DNA of 64,000 bases from Hibiscus mutabilis (GCA_019671005.1 CM033745.1:4325146-4389145), one strand, 5' to 3'. Shown: positions 1 to 11,955, numbered from the stretch's first letter. Notes: generated by a model from the letters alone, not told the origin. A program made the numbers and translations.

Positions 1-848
1 AGGTTCCAATGCATATATCCGAGAGCAAAGCATCTTTCGAAGGGTCAATCTTGACCTAATGACAAAGAAATATTCCTCAGAAAATGAACTTTTGAATTTC
101 CTTGCTTTGCATTAATTTTAGTAGGAATTTGTTTGATTACAACTGAACCTCGTAGGTGGAGAAGATTTTTGGCTGGAGTTGCTTGATGTCAAAAGTTGGG
201 ATCACAACGTTAGCCAGTGTCTGGTTCAGTCGTGTTTGCCCCAACTTTTCTCTCACGAGCTTATGCAGATACTTTCCGTCATATTTCGGGGCTGTTACAG
301 TTCTGATCAAATTTGCAGCAGCTGCAAGTGGAGATCTGCTTTCACCAACCAAAACAGTCACGTTAATAAAATTACATAAGATGGGATTATGGGGTTTCCA
401 GTTTTTTGCTTTCCAGTACTAATATTAATACCATATGCTTATTACGTACCTGTCCTGTGGGAAAATTTTAGGACCGTGTTCAAGATAAAAATCCTTTATA
501 TCTTTTGCAGCATAAAGAGGACGATTCATCTGGTTCGGGGCAGTAATCATGGCAGTGACGAGGCCACCGGTGCTTGTCCCAGCAACGATATCAAAATAGT
601 CAGCAAGTCGCGCCTCTTCCCCATCCAGTTTCTATAAACAGAAATCGTACAAGAATCAAGTCTTATTAGCAGGAGCTTCAGACTAATGCATAGACGTACG
701 CAGTAATGTTTATAAAAATCGCATATTCTACCTGAAGCTGAGCCTCCAGAAAGGCAAGTATAGTTCCTGGTATGATCCCTCGTATCCCACCTCCATCAAT
801 GCTGAGGATGGTGATGATTTCACCGTAAGAAGGAAGTTGATTCTTCAT
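1..848 (-). CDS. Patatin-like protein (lipid acyl hydrolase), 3' part outside window
   Basis: Patatin-like proteins deacylate phospho- and galactolipids with a Ser-Asp dyad. Four exons can be read on the minus strand: 848-732, 631-450, 338-149 and 56-1. All borders are GT-AG and the phases agree. The ATG at 848 is chosen because an in-frame TAA lies two codons upstream. Residues 19-24 read GGGIRG, the oxyanion-hole loop. Residues 57-61 read GTSTG with Ser59 as the nucleophile. The third exon holds the family block PKYDGKYL, and the last visible codons read LLSDICIGT, which precedes SAAPTY in the family. The C-terminal part with the catalytic Asp lies before position 1. It could be any patatin-like (PLP/pPLAII) subgroup member. 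The visible part is intact. Confidence 0.93.
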
Positions 849-920
849 AACTTAAAGAGCAGTGAGATGGTGTATGTTGAGTTTGTGATTTCTATAATCT
901 TGAGGAATGCAAGAGCTGCT

Positions 921-927
921 ATTTATA
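921..927 (-). promoter_or_regulatory. TATA box of the patatin-like gene
   Basis: Read on the minus strand this is TATAAAT within CTATAAATAG. It lies about 73 bases upstream of the ATG at 848, which leaves a short leader of roughly 45 bases. The position and context fit a plant core promoter, but no transcript evidence is available here. Confidence 0.6.
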
Positions 928-929
928 GA

Positions 930-2994
930 CTTGAGATGGGTTGCTCAAATTTGACATATTCCATTTTTATGATTGTTTTCAGCTTGTGTCATATGAATGA
1001 AAATCGCTTGTCCAAATTATGCCTCTTTTAGTGCTTTACTTTAAAAAAATGAGTTTAGAATATAAAGTTTTTGATTAGGAGTTGTGATTAAGGTTTAGAG
1101 AATTAGGAGTATAATGTATTTTTAGAGTGTAAGGCTTAAAATTTAATTTTTTAATATTTTTTAGTATGTAACATAAAAGATGACATGATTTTTGTTCTGT
1201 CAGATATATGCGAATGAACAAGTACCACGACAGTTTTTTTTACTTGTTCAAAATAAAGAATGTCTGTGGATTACGTGGATAATGGGTATATATATGATAG
1301 AATTCGAAGTATATTCCAAGAATTTGATTTTCAAGAATAACTAGCAGTTTAGCAACCGGTAATTAACCATTTCTCACCGGTATAGAACCAACTTTATAAA
1401 AGAGGACAAAACAAAGGTAAGAACCGTAATGTAATCGGTAATCCCCCAACCTTAAAAGAAAAGTCAAATGTCGTCGAAGTTGACTGTAGTTTTGGGTATC
1501 CAACGCAGCACCTTGCAATAATATCAGGAACGCCCAAGCTAGACTGCAAAATCATCCTCATTTCAAGGGAGTACTGTTACTTCTACGTCATTTTTTTGAA
1601 TAGTACTTCTACGTCATTTTAAACGTGATAAAATTGATATTAAAATGGACCCCAAGCCCATGCAGCTTCATTATTAGGCTTAGGGTATACTATTTCTAAT
1701 GTAGAAAATGAGGTAGGTCATTTTGGATGATTTGAAGCCAAGATTTTGATAATTATTTTTCGCTACAAAACAACGGCGGATAATGGATATGTACAAAGTT
1801 GGCTGAAAGTATATCTCTCTTAAGGCGAGGACAAAACGCATAATGTAAAAGGTTCATGCACCGTAGGAACTATATAACTAACTAAATAAGATGACTTTTA
1901 TATATAGGATAATTATTCTATACACAAACACCGAAAATAAAAGGTTATTGTAAATGCTTTAATTTTAAGGTTTAGGGAGTTAATTTAGCAGGGGCGAATC
2001 TATAAATTTAAACTTGGTGATTCACTGATCAGTGTAATAATTTAGAATCAATTTATACCATTGTAATAATGTATTTGTAGGTGATAATTGCTGTACAAAC
2101 AAACATGATTTATAGTCAGAGACATATCGACATTGAAGAACCGATATGCGTAAATATGTTTGAGAAATCATAACTATATTACACCGATATAATTGTGTTT
2201 TAGAGAGTAGAAAACTTACTCTAATGAAATTAAGTATTGATAGTGACAATTGTTGTGCAAGCAAGCATAAGTTTTATATTCAAACCCGATTTGGAGTTCT
2301 AGGATACTTCAAAAAGATTACGAAATTAAAATTGTTTTAGGTTTCAAATACTCAAATTGAGATCTTTAGTTTTGATTCACCAATGTTAACCATCAGATCA
2401 ACTTGAACTGAACTATATTAGATTTTTGGCAAAACGACTCTTTCCAACCGTTGGATTGATCGACGACCATTATGTTAATCAAAATTATGATCTTGGCAAA
2501 AGCTATAACTTTGAAAATTAAAATTCCTTGTGAAAAGAATACTTTGACGTGCCACATCAACATTTCTTAACGAGTCAAAAGTACTACTACAATGTTCATA
2601 ATAAATTTAAAATAAAAGTTTAGTGACTATACTAAAAAAATTTATTTCAATGACCAAAGTAAAAGCACCTTAAAAATTTAGTGATTACCAAAGTAGTTTA
2701 TCCTATTTTTTAATAGTGGGTCACTTGACCAACCATGCACCATGATGCATCCGCCCCCGTAGTTTAGGGTATAGAGGATTAGGTTTAGATGTATAGAATA
2801 AATGAGTTGTGGTTAGAATTTAGGGTTCATATAGGTTAAAACCTAAATCCTAATCATATTATCCTAAAATCTAAACCTAAAATTCTAACCACATCCCAAA
2901 ATTTTAAACTATTAACCTCTAAACCCTAAACTCTAAAACTAAGAGGCTTATAGAAACTTTGCTTTTGTATTGAATATAAATCCATATGCAGATA
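930..2994. other. Intergenic AT-rich DNA upstream of the patatin-like gene
   Basis: No coding frame here resembles a known protein. There is a short direct repeat of TACTTCTACGTCATTTT around 1577-1620. From about 2755 to 2945 the sequence is rich in AAACCTAAA and AAACCCTAAA variants, a degenerate telomere-like texture also seen near 46-49 kb. The rest shows no structure I can name. Confidence 0.5.
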
Positions 2995-3034
2995 TATAAT
3001 TAAAGGTAAACTACTTAGGTGACTACCGAACTAT

Positions 3035-3994
3035 GGGCGTGGGCCTATTTTGATCACGCAACTAAGCAACTCGTTAATCAGACCATCAAACTTTTAAATT
3101 GGTTCTATTTTGATCACCGTCGTTAAAAACTAACGGAGGGGTGACATGGCAGTTAACGGAATTTTTAAAAATTACACATTTGGTCAATGTTATTTACCTA
3201 TTATATTAATTTGGTCTTAATTTTAATTTAATTAAATAAAAATAACCAACCAACCAGATGACAACACATGTTCTACCTTTCTCAATTTAAATTTTATTTA
3301 GTTTAATAAATTTAATCAACCAAACGTGTCACCATCTGATTGGACATAATCAAATGAAAATAGAAGGCAAATACAGGCAGTGTGAATTGATCCCACACCA
3401 AGTGCAAAGAGGGTTTAAGCCCCAACCACTAAGCTAACTCCATTTATATGTTATGAGATGATAACATATTTTATTAAAGGGTTATTTTGTTGGTGAAAAT
3501 TATAGAGAATAAGGGGCGTGGGCCTATTTTGATCACGCAACTAAGCAACTCGTTAATCAGACCATCAAACTTTTAAATTGGTTCTATTTTGATCACCGTC
3601 GTTAAAAACTAACGGAGGGGTGACATGACAGTTAACGAAATTTTTAAAAATTACACATTTGGTCAATGTTATTTACCTATTATATTAATTTGGTCTTAAT
3701 TTTAATTTAATTAAATAAAAATAACCAACCAACCAAATGGCAACACATGTTCTACCTTTCTCAATTTTAATTTTATTTAGTTTAATAAATTTAATCAACC
3801 AAACATGTCACCATCTGATTGGACATAATCAAATGAAAGTAGAAGGCAAATACAGGCAGTGTGAATTGATCCCACACCAAGTGCAAAGGGGCTTAAGCCC
3901 CAACCACTAAGCTAACTACATTTATATGTTATGAGATGATAACATATTTTATTAAAGGGTTATTTTGTTGGTGAAAATTATAGAGAATAAGGGG
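3035..3994. repeat. Two tandem copies of a 479-base unit inside the MULE
   Basis: Copy 1 runs from 3035 to 3513 and copy 2 from 3514 to about 3994. Both start with GGGCGTGGGCC and end with TATAGAGAATAAGGGG. They differ at only a few positions, so the duplication is younger than the divergence of the element's two ends. Each copy contains, on the minus strand, a tRNA-like A-box (TAGCTTAGTGG) and a weak B-box-like stretch, which suggests a SINE remnant was already inside the unit. Confidence 0.9.
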
Positions 3995-4379
3995 GAATTA
4001 ATATGATTCAAACTCGAGCTAGAACTTCTTATTCGTCAAACCTGTGCCATCAAGAAACTTCATACCAAAAAAAGATAAAAACTACGTTCTTAATTCATTG
4101 ATTATATATTATATTAAAAATGGTTGTTATATATTATATTAAAAATTAAAATTAAAAATTAGTTTAAGTGATTTTTATTAAATATATATTTTAATATATA
4201 ATAAATGAATTAAAATATTTAATAAAAAATTAAAATTATTAATTAAATTAAAAACTCGATTCAATATTGTATATATGAAAAATATTAAAATAAACATGAA
4301 AAATAAAAGATATTCAATTTAATTTAAAAGTATAAAAATCATAAATCTATTTTTATTTTAAATCTTGCTTTAACTATAC

Positions 4380-5230
4380 AATATATACAATATTGAATGG
4401 CTTGGCGAGTGGAACCACTGACTTATGGTGGGAGAATTCTCGCGAGTGTGTGGCTAGAGAGGCGAATCGTTCTCACATGGCAATAGATTGGTTTCCGCTA
4501 ACAGAGGGACGTGTTAAATTCAATGTAAATGGTGCGGCAAAGGATGGCTTGGCAGGGTATGGAGGTGTGCTTCGCACGACTAATAGCGCAATTAGAGTTC
4601 TATTTTCGGGGCCTGATGATGGCTTGGGGGGTGATTTTGCTGAAATTTCAGCAATTAAAATAGCATTGGAGATATTTATTGAATCGGGTTGGTTGGGAAA
4701 AGCTGAATTGGTAAATTGACTTTAAACTGGATTGAAGACCCCTTACAACGACCTTGGTGCTGGTGGCCGATTCTTGTAGATGTGGATTGCTTGCAAAGAA
4801 GGATTGAATCCTTGTAATTTTGTCACGTGCCTCGAAATGAAAACGGCTTGACTGACCATTTGGCGAAGGATGGGCTACACAGACAGGTGATGTTTAAATC
4901 TTGGTGGTGAATATATTAATGATAAGTAGTGCTGGCTAGATTATTATTTGCGTTTTGGATAATTTATAGGGTGTTCTTTTTATGTATGTATGTGTTGGAT
5001 TAGAGTACTACAATTTTGGGTAGGTCGACTTGTTCAACTCTTCGACGATTTTGCTTGTTTCTGGTAATGTGGACTCTACTCAAGTGTTATTATTGTATTG
5101 TACCCTTTTTGTGTATTACATGGTTGGGAGTACTCTTTTCTTCCACTTAGGGTTTTTAATGAGGCTCTCAACTTAGGTTATGGGCGTTCTTGCTTCTTAT
5201 TAATAAAATTCAATTTGCTGAGCAAAAAAA
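4380..5230 (+). mobile_element. 5'-truncated LINE tail (RNase H region) nested in the MULE
   Basis: The frame at 4393-4719 encodes an RNase H-like fold start: RVKFNVNGAAKDG, then a GGVLR strand and an EISAIKIALE helix. A TGA at 4717-4719 and later stops break it, but HVPRNENG and a DHLAKDGL segment follow around 4830-4880, as in plant LINE RNase H domains. The insert ends in an A-run at about 5224-5232. AACTATAC occurs on both sides (4372-4379 and 5231-5238), fitting a LINE target duplication. All upstream LINE domains are missing. Confidence 0.75.
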
Positions 5231-5285
5231 AACTATACTTTAAATATATTTAAAATATATTCATATTTAAATCAATTATTTGAAT

Positions 5286-5332
5286 TGGTTAAGTGGTTTG
5301 TGTGTTTTACATAGTGACTTAGGTTTGAGTCC
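5286..5332 (+). repeat. tRNA-like pol III promoter boxes (possible SINE remnant)
   Basis: TGGTTAAGTGG at 5286-5296 resembles a tRNA A-box, and GGTTTGAGTCC at 5322-5332 resembles a B-box. The spacing of about 25 bases is slightly short for a tRNA. No cloverleaf with paired acceptor arms is visible, so this is more likely part of a tRNA-derived SINE than a working tRNA gene. Confidence 0.35.
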
Positions 5333-5759
5333 CCTCACAATTATTTTTACTTTTTTATTCCCTATCATTTATTGCACTATAAGATATATATATATATATA
5401 GAATGGTGCAACTCATTTCACTAAGGGTAGGTTGGCGCAGTAGTTAAACCTTTGGTGATGACACGTGTCATCATCTGACAAGTGTCATGACACGTGTTGT
5501 CATCTAATTGGTTGATTAATTTTATTTAATTAAATTAAAATTGTGACTAAATTGATATAATAGGTAAATAACATTGACCAAATATGTAATTATATAAATT
5601 TTCGTTAACTGCCACATCACCCCTCAGTAACGGCGGTGGTCAAAATAGGACCAATGTAAAAATTTGATGGTCTGATTGACGAGTTGCTTAGTTGGGTGGT
5701 CAAAATAGGTCCATCCCCATAGTTCGGTGGTCACCTGAGTAGTTTACCCTATAATTCAA

Positions 5760-7093
5760 AAGAACATCCAAAGATAAATTAACTATTAGTAACCCTCAAA
5801 GAGGAGAAATTATTAGATGGACCCGACTCATCACGTCATCAGTGGTCCAATCAATAAGATTCATTCATCTCAAAGTAACTTTTAAATAACTACCTACTTT
5901 ATATTTACATGTAGGAAAGATGTGAAAATTTACCTTGAAAAATAAAATAAATGGATCTTATTGGTCGGGACTACGGATAACGTGGTGAATCGGATCCATC
6001 TAATAATTTTTGTTCAAAGAGATAGAGAGAGCACTTAAGCTAACACTATACATGTTTTGCAAATTAATATGGCTTGAAATTTTGAGTTTATTATCAAAAT
6101 TTACATATATTTGTGTGTTTGTGCATAAATTTCCAAAGCTGTAAGTTTGTTTTCAGGGATGATGCACGTTAATTGCGGGAGGAACAATTGTGCAACTTTA
6201 GCAGTTTAATTACATTTTAAATCATGATCATTTTTAAATTATTGTAATTAAGTTATTTTTCTTTCTAATATTTTATAATTAAGTCATTGTTTCTCCAAAA
6301 ATTTCAAGTTTAATTAATTTTTAGAATCTTATTAGTTTTGAAATTAATGAAAGTAAGTATTGACTCCCATTTTTAGTTTAATTACTTTTTAAGTCTTTTT
6401 ATCTTAAAATTAAAAAATAAAACCTTAAATCTTTTAATTTTATAGTTTATTTCTTTTTTAAGATCTTACTCATTTTTAACTTAAACAACCTGTCCTTTAT
6501 GGGTGAATTCTGACTTTGTCTCTGATTGTTTTGATAATTAAAGTCACTGATTGTTTTGATAATTTTTAAAATAATAAAATATTTATTGTTATAGGTATAT
6601 CTTCATGATGATATCTTCAAAGTTCATAAGGTTTTGTTTTTCTTGATGAATTAATCAATGAAAGAGAAGGTAAATAATGTGTTGATAGTTATGGATGGTT
6701 AGGCAGGGTGGCTTTATTCAAGTTGTTCGAGCCATCCCAAATTTAGGTCTAAAAACATTGCCAGTCAAACTTTGCCTTCAAAAATAAGAAGAAGCCCGTC
6801 AAACCCAAACTCTAGTATTAAGCCTATAATTATTTTAGACATGTTCATTGGAGCATAAAGTATTTCAAAAAAAAAAAGCCCATGTTTTTCTTATTTTAGG
6901 CCTTTAAAGTTTGCAATTTGTCGAGTAGTCTATAATCATGAGTTCTCTATACAAATAATTGAATGTATGTATCTACTAATCGGTAGAGTAGTAAAAAACA
7001 TTCATGTTATATCATATATTTTATAAATTCAAATAACTGACATTTACTTTAAAAAATATAATTACCTTTATTTAATTAAAAATTTGATTTGTA
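5760..7093. other. Intergenic DNA with one dispersed repeat
   Basis: No gene is recognised. The stretch at about 6340-6530 is clearly related to 59605-59800; both contain TTTAGTTTAATTACTTTTTA and end near an AAACAACxTG block. This marks it as a dispersed repeat of unknown class. The rest is AT-rich without visible structure. Confidence 0.45.
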
Positions 7094-7102
7094 TACCTTT
7101 TA

Positions 7103-8179
7103 GGGTAAACTACTTATTTAGTACTTAACATATTACTGCATTTATGTTTTAGTACCCTACCTATTATTTTTGATAAAACGGTACCTAACGTTATGTTTTT
7201 GTTTTGTGTTGGTACCCGACCGTTAAAACTAACAGAGATGATAGACATGGCTTATTTTTAATTGGGATAATAATAATTTTAATCCTCAAACTTATACATT
7301 TTTATCAATTTAATCCGAAATATATTAATTTGATCATTATCTAAAATATTTGGGTTTAAACAGCAAATCTCCCCTTTTTTTCTCTTTCTTCTTCTATGAA
7401 AATCCTAATCCCTTTCGTCGTTTACACACTTTTTAAAGTTAATAGAAGCAATTCCTTTTATCCGTCGTTTGCACACTGCAAATGCTTAGATCTAAAGTAA
7501 CTAACAATTTTGTTGATGCCCTTGTTAAAGCAGGTGTTCCCTTTTCATGGCATGGTGGTAGAATGGGTCTTGCATTTATTGTTTTTAATTGTTGTCGTCT
7601 TGTGTATGTGGATTGTTGTTTCGACAATTTTTGGTTTCATTCTGTCGTGAACAGTTCCTTTAAGATTAATAATATATTTTGATTGAGAAAATTTTTCTTT
7701 ATAAGCTTGAAAACAGGTGCGGTAAATCAATTCAAATAGATACTGGTGGAGGTAGAATGAACGGTGCTTGTGGTGGAAGAATTCCGAACCAGCAACAAGC
7801 CCTTCTAGGTCTGATCTTGTTTGGATTCTTCTGATTTAAAGAGGGGTTTTCTTCGAAAAAAGAGGGGTTAAGGTTTTCAAAGAAGAAGAAAGCAACAACA
7901 AAAAAATGCACTTTTGCATTTTAAATATAATTATTTAAGATAATGATCAAATTAATAGAGCTAGGACCAAATTGATAAAAATGTATAAGTTTTGAGGACT
8001 AAAACTGTTATTATCCCAATTAAAAATAATCCACATTATTATCTTTGATAGTTTTTAATGGGTGGGGTACTAAAATAAAACAAAAATATAACATTAATTA
8101 CCATTTTGTCAAAAGTAATAGGTAAAGTACCAAAATAAAAATAACAAAATAGATTAGGTACTAAATAAGTATTTTGCCC
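7103..8179. mobile_element. Long-TIR non-autonomous DNA transposon (MULE-like)
   Basis: The left end reads GGGTAAACTACTTATTTAGT and the right end, reversed, GGGCAAAATACTTATTTAGT. The inverted similarity extends inward for about 270 bases on each side, leaving a central part of roughly 500 bases. The GGGTAAACTAC start is shared with the other two MULE-type elements here. The flanking 9-mers (tacctttta and tatttttat) do not match well, so a target duplication is not proven. The centre has short frames without recognisable domains and no transposase. Confidence 0.7.
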
Positions 8180-8314
8180 TATTTTTATGACAATCAAATA
8201 AAAATAAGGAATCATTTATTTATTGGTTGCATATTAATATAAATATCAAATATTGTATTGTTATTTTCTTGATAATCACATTATTAATCTGATAAATTAA
8301 AAATGGATTATATT

Positions 8315-8414
8315 NNNNNNNNNNNNNNNNNNNNNNNNNNNNNNNNNNNNNNNNNNNNNNNNNNNNNNNNNNNNNNNNNNNNNNNNNNNNNNNNNNNNNN
8401 NNNNNNNNNNNNNN
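8315..8414. other. Assembly gap of 100 N
   Basis: Exactly 100 unknown bases, the usual placeholder for a gap of unknown size. It removes the start of the BKI1-like gene that follows. Confidence 0.99.
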
Positions 8415-8415
8415 C

Positions 8416-8955
8416 AATATCAGAAGCAAGAACAAGAACCATGGCAATGGCGAAGTTGGTAACTTTCATCAAAGCCACAACGTTGAAGCAAAAGGAAGGC
8501 CTAAGTCCAAATCTTTCTCCTTATCTGGTATAACAAGGTGGCACCACCACAAAGGGCGTGGCGTTAGAGAAACAGAAGAAAAAGAGAAACACAAGACAAG
8601 GATGAGATTCGACTTGAGACATGTTTTGAAGAGGTACTTGAGGATGGTTCGGCCATTGTTGTTCTTCAGGGGAAGGAGAGAGAACCGCCATCTCCGTAGG
8701 CAACCTCGCTCGTTTTCAGGCCATTTAAGTTCGAAAAACAGAGAGAAAGATCAGTTGAGAGCAAGAAGAGGAGATTGTTATTCAGCGCCGGCTTCAATGA
8801 GAACATCGCCTACAAACAGTGGTCTTCTTGTTGCAACCACAGGTTACTCTTCTTCAACCAGTGACAGCAGCATGGAAGAGTTGCAGGGTGCTATTCAAGC
8901 TGCGATTGCTCATTGCAAGAATTCAATTAAAGGGGAAGAGAAATTTAAATGCTAG
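8416..8955 (+). CDS. BKI1: BKI1-like brassinosteroid receptor kinase inhibitor, 5' end lost in gap
   Basis: BKI1 binds the BRI1 kinase domain at the plasma membrane and is released when brassinosteroid is sensed. One open frame of 179 codons runs from the gap edge to TAG at 8953-8955. It holds SKSFSLSGITRW, then the basic stretch VLKRYLRMVRPLLFFRGRRE. In BKI1 this Lys/Arg-rich part anchors the protein and carries the phosphorylated tyrosine. SAPASMRTSPTNSGLL follows, and the C-terminal EELQ-AIQAAIAHCKNSI block is the BRI1-interacting motif. The first methionine and N-terminal part are in the N gap. A membrane-associated kinase regulator (MAKR) paralogue is the main alternative. No intron is visible. 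Confidence 0.85.
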   Translation, partial: NIRSKNKNHGNGEVGNFHQSHNVEAKGRPKSKSFSLSGITRWHHHKGRGVRETEEKEKHKTRMRFDLRHVLKRYLRMVRPLLFFRGRRENRHLRRQPRSFSGHLSSKNREKDQLRARRGDCYSAPASMRTSPTNSGLLVATTGYSSSTSDSSMEELQGAIQAAIAHCKNSIKGEEKFKC

Positions 8956-9219
8956 GCCTAGTTTTGAATTTGCTCTTTTCATATTTATTCAACTTCTATA
9001 TAAGTTATTTTACCTTTTTGTTCTTTTCTTTTTTTACTGCATATATATAGTTATGTTTTCCTGTGTATAAAACGGTACATATATAAAGGAGTATGAGATT
9101 AGATTGAAGATAAAAATAATGATTGCTTTGATAAATTTCAACATCTTAAAATGAAGAATTGGTTCCTTTACTGTGCAGAGTATGTCGTATATAGTTTGAT
9201 GAAAATGAACACAATTTGA

Positions 9220-9326
9220 ACCACGAACCAGTTGGTCTAGTGGAGGAGGCACTAGATCAAAGTCAGGGATTTTGTAAATGGAGCAGTAATCTGAATTAGT
9301 CCCATCGGATACAGGTGGTTGTACCA
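9220..9326 (+). mobile_element. Short SINE-like insertion with perfect 18-base target duplication
   Basis: AAAATGAACACAATTTGA occurs at 9202-9219 and again at 9327-9344, exactly flanking 107 bases. The insert has an A-box-like TGGTCTAGTGG near its start. Its 3' part (GAATTAGTCCCATCGGATAC) recalls the tail of plant Au-type SINEs, which end in a GGATAC-like block followed by a short A-run. The B-box is poor. A deleted Au-like SINE is the best reading; the target duplication makes retroposition likely whatever the family. Confidence 0.7.
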
Positions 9327-9344
9327 AAAATGAACACAATTTGA

Positions 9345-11450
9345 GCATCAAAGATTTTGAGGATTCATATTCAGTAAAAGGAGCAACCCATCATCAACAA
9401 GCCTACATTTTCTTATCATCAGTTCATTTTGCTTGAAAATTTTCTTTCTTTAGCATTTTCCCATGAATCAAACACTAGAAAAGGGAAAGTTAGAATCTAC
9501 TGCAAGTAGATGGAGGGGAGTAAAGCTTAAGAGCACGGTGGGTTTTAAATCTTCAGTCCCTACAAGAGAAAAGGCAATCAAAAGGGAACAAAATACCATT
9601 TCTGGTGGTAGATGCCCTAAATATATCAAGTGGTATCAATGGAGGGGCCTCAAAAAGAGCTGTAGGACACTTATGATGACCTGACAGCTTGAGAAATTTC
9701 TCCAAAAAGCACCAAGCACACACAACTAATTGCATATGCTTCCAAGTTCAACAGTGTACTTGGGACCCTAATATCAAAGACATGATTCATTTGAGTGCCA
9801 CAGATTTAAGATTAAAAACCCAAGACCATAATAATGAGGATGATGATAGGCTGTAATGATGGCAACAATTGTCTTACTTTCCCCCTTTTCCTCTTTTTCC
9901 AGGGCCATCTTTAAGTTCATATTTGTGTACAGCAGGTGATAAAATTTCAATCATCACGACAAAGCTACACATAGTCTATAAATGCAGGAGATCTTCCAGC
10001 ATCTAGATACTACTTTTTGAGTGCATGAGTTTATATACACATGCTTGCATTGCTGAAACAAGTTAAAACTAATATTTTATTGGCTGAGATTTTAGATATG
10101 GGATGATTACATCTGAAATCATGGAATTGACCATCTGGGAATTCTCTTTTCCTCAAACAGCATGAAAAACAAAGAAGTCCCACAAAAGGTGATGCATGCA
10201 GGACTCAAGAAAAAAAAAGTAAAACAAATTGGAATTTTAAACAATGTTCAACAAGCACAAGCAGCATATGAAAACTATTCCATGGAGTGTTAGTTTATTT
10301 CCTGGATATGGATTGTGTCATTTCAGACTTTCCAGAAGAAAGTTACTGTAACAAACAATGAACATATAAGTTTGAGAAAATAGAAGCACTGATACAATAA
10401 TTCATTGAACATGAATTCTTCTTTTCTCATCAATTATAAGGGAAAAGAAAGAGACATTGAGAGATTGTTGTAGCCATATGATGTGTCTGTTTCATTGGAC
10501 CAACAGGAAAAGTGCATATCTTCAAAGATCTTGTAAAAACAAATGTTGGAGAAAATTTAATGGAAGATTTTCATTTGACCAATTTTTTTTTTCTTTTCCA
10601 TCTTGTACTTGAATATTTCTAAAGATTAGGAACAAGTTCTGGCATTGTGCTTGTGTTTGCTCTTGAAGTTTTTTCAGAAAGAGAGAAATGCATGCATTGG
10701 AAGAAATGACAACTTTTTAACATATAGCAGTTGGAATAAAGTTCCAAGAAAGAATAGGGTAGGATGATGTTAATCATTTGACTAAACATCTGTTGACACA
10801 ATTGCAAGGCTTGTTCATCAGATAATAGAAACTAGCTGTCAACCAAAGATTTGGAAACTGATCAGTTGAAGCATAAAAAAAAACCCAGAAGGTCACAACA
10901 ATGGAAAGCTCCATCTTAAGGTTTACAATGTTGACATGAAAACACAATCAGTTCATCTAACCGATTGATTTAGGCAGTGTTGGAAGTGAATTCCATGTCA
11001 CCGACCATTCACCAAGGGTGAAAGTTCCATGCATTTTAGGTTGTTTGGGCCTCACAACAGTTACACTGTTGATTGGGCTTTTTTTATTGAATTCTGCCTT
11101 CATAGTCTAATATGTCAAAGTATTATAGGGAAATAGCTGCTTATTCGCCTAATTTGTAGGATTCTCAAGCATTCTGGATGTTTGGTGCTTTAAAGAGTAA
11201 GCTTCGATTGTTTCTTTCTTTTCAAATAAATGTATATTACATTCCGAAATCCAAATCTCAGATTGTAATGATGAACAAGCTGACATTTGCTTCCAAGTTT
11301 TGATACTTCACCTTTCATTTGGGCTTGGGTCGTCTAGTTTGTAGTAATAATTTGGGATGAGATCACACCGGTTCTTATCTCTATTTTCAAAGTCAGTAGA
11401 CATCAGTTCAGTCCAAAGAATGGATTCAGCTCAATTGGTTCCCTGAGTTC
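9345..11450. other. Intergenic region between BKI1-like gene and LINE
   Basis: No frame here resembles a known protein. A 73-codon frame at 9463-9684 and one on the minus strand at 10619-10807 look random. I saw no sequence matching the common conserved plant microRNAs I could recall. Base composition is less extreme than in the transposon-rich parts, so an undetected non-coding transcript cannot be excluded. Confidence 0.4.
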
Positions 11451-11955
11451 GGCCGGGCAGGGAGGGCCTGGCCTGGTAAGTTCGTGAATAATCCTTAATT
11501 TAATATACAAAATTTTTTAAATTTGTCACATACCATGCTTATGGATGATTATTTGACTCATAATCTACCCAATTTTATAAGGTCGAGTTTTTTTTTTAAA
11601 AAAAAGAGTTTAGATCAAGTTCATGTCTGATTTTTGAGGATAAAGTCGGGTCGGGTCGAGTTTGAGGTGAAAAATATCTACTTGAATAATTTTATTTTTT
11701 TTGATAAATATTATTTTATTCATCCAAGAACCTCCAATAAAACCATCCAATACAACCAACAAGCCCTATACAAAGGTCAAACAATCAAATCAAACCCCAT
11801 CTATCTGCCAAAAAAGAAGAACAATTTACAAGTTTAGTATACCCCCAATTTCATGCTAGTATCCTTCTTGACACGCAAAAACAGAGTATCAATCGTCTGA
11901 GGGGCCTGTCCATGCAACCTCGAGTTTCTTTCCTGCCAAACTAGGTAGTTAATAC

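Larger units (their letters stand above)
3004..5749. mobile_element. Non-autonomous Mutator-like element (MULE) with 8/9 target duplication
   Basis: The ends are inverted repeats. The left reads AGGTAAACTACTTAGGTGAC, and the right, reversed, reads GGGTAAACTACTCAGGTGAC. Similarity continues inward for roughly 300 bases. The flanks are tataattaa (2995-3003) and tataattca (5750-5758), a 9-base duplication with one mismatch, which is the length made by Mutator transposases. There is no transposase inside. The interior holds a 479-base tandem duplication, a nested LINE tail and tRNA-like boxes. The end sequence is of the same general type as the larger MULE at 31210-37687. Confidence 0.8.

Noticed and set aside
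4393..4719. Possible single-domain RNase H host gene
   Set aside because: Flanking short duplication, downstream A-run and later out-of-frame RNase H pieces show a LINE tail.
8303..8533. Frame that runs through the N gap
   Set aside because: Its length is created by unknown bases; the BKI1-like sequence is in another frame.
9034..9351. 105-codon minus-strand frame downstream of the BKI1-like gene
   Set aside because: It spans the SINE-like insertion and its flanks, so the frame is a chance product.
9345..11450. Search for conserved plant microRNA precursors
   Set aside because: No match to the mature sequences I could recall (for example miR156, 159/319, 166, 167, 172, 390, 396), and no convincing hairpin by eye.
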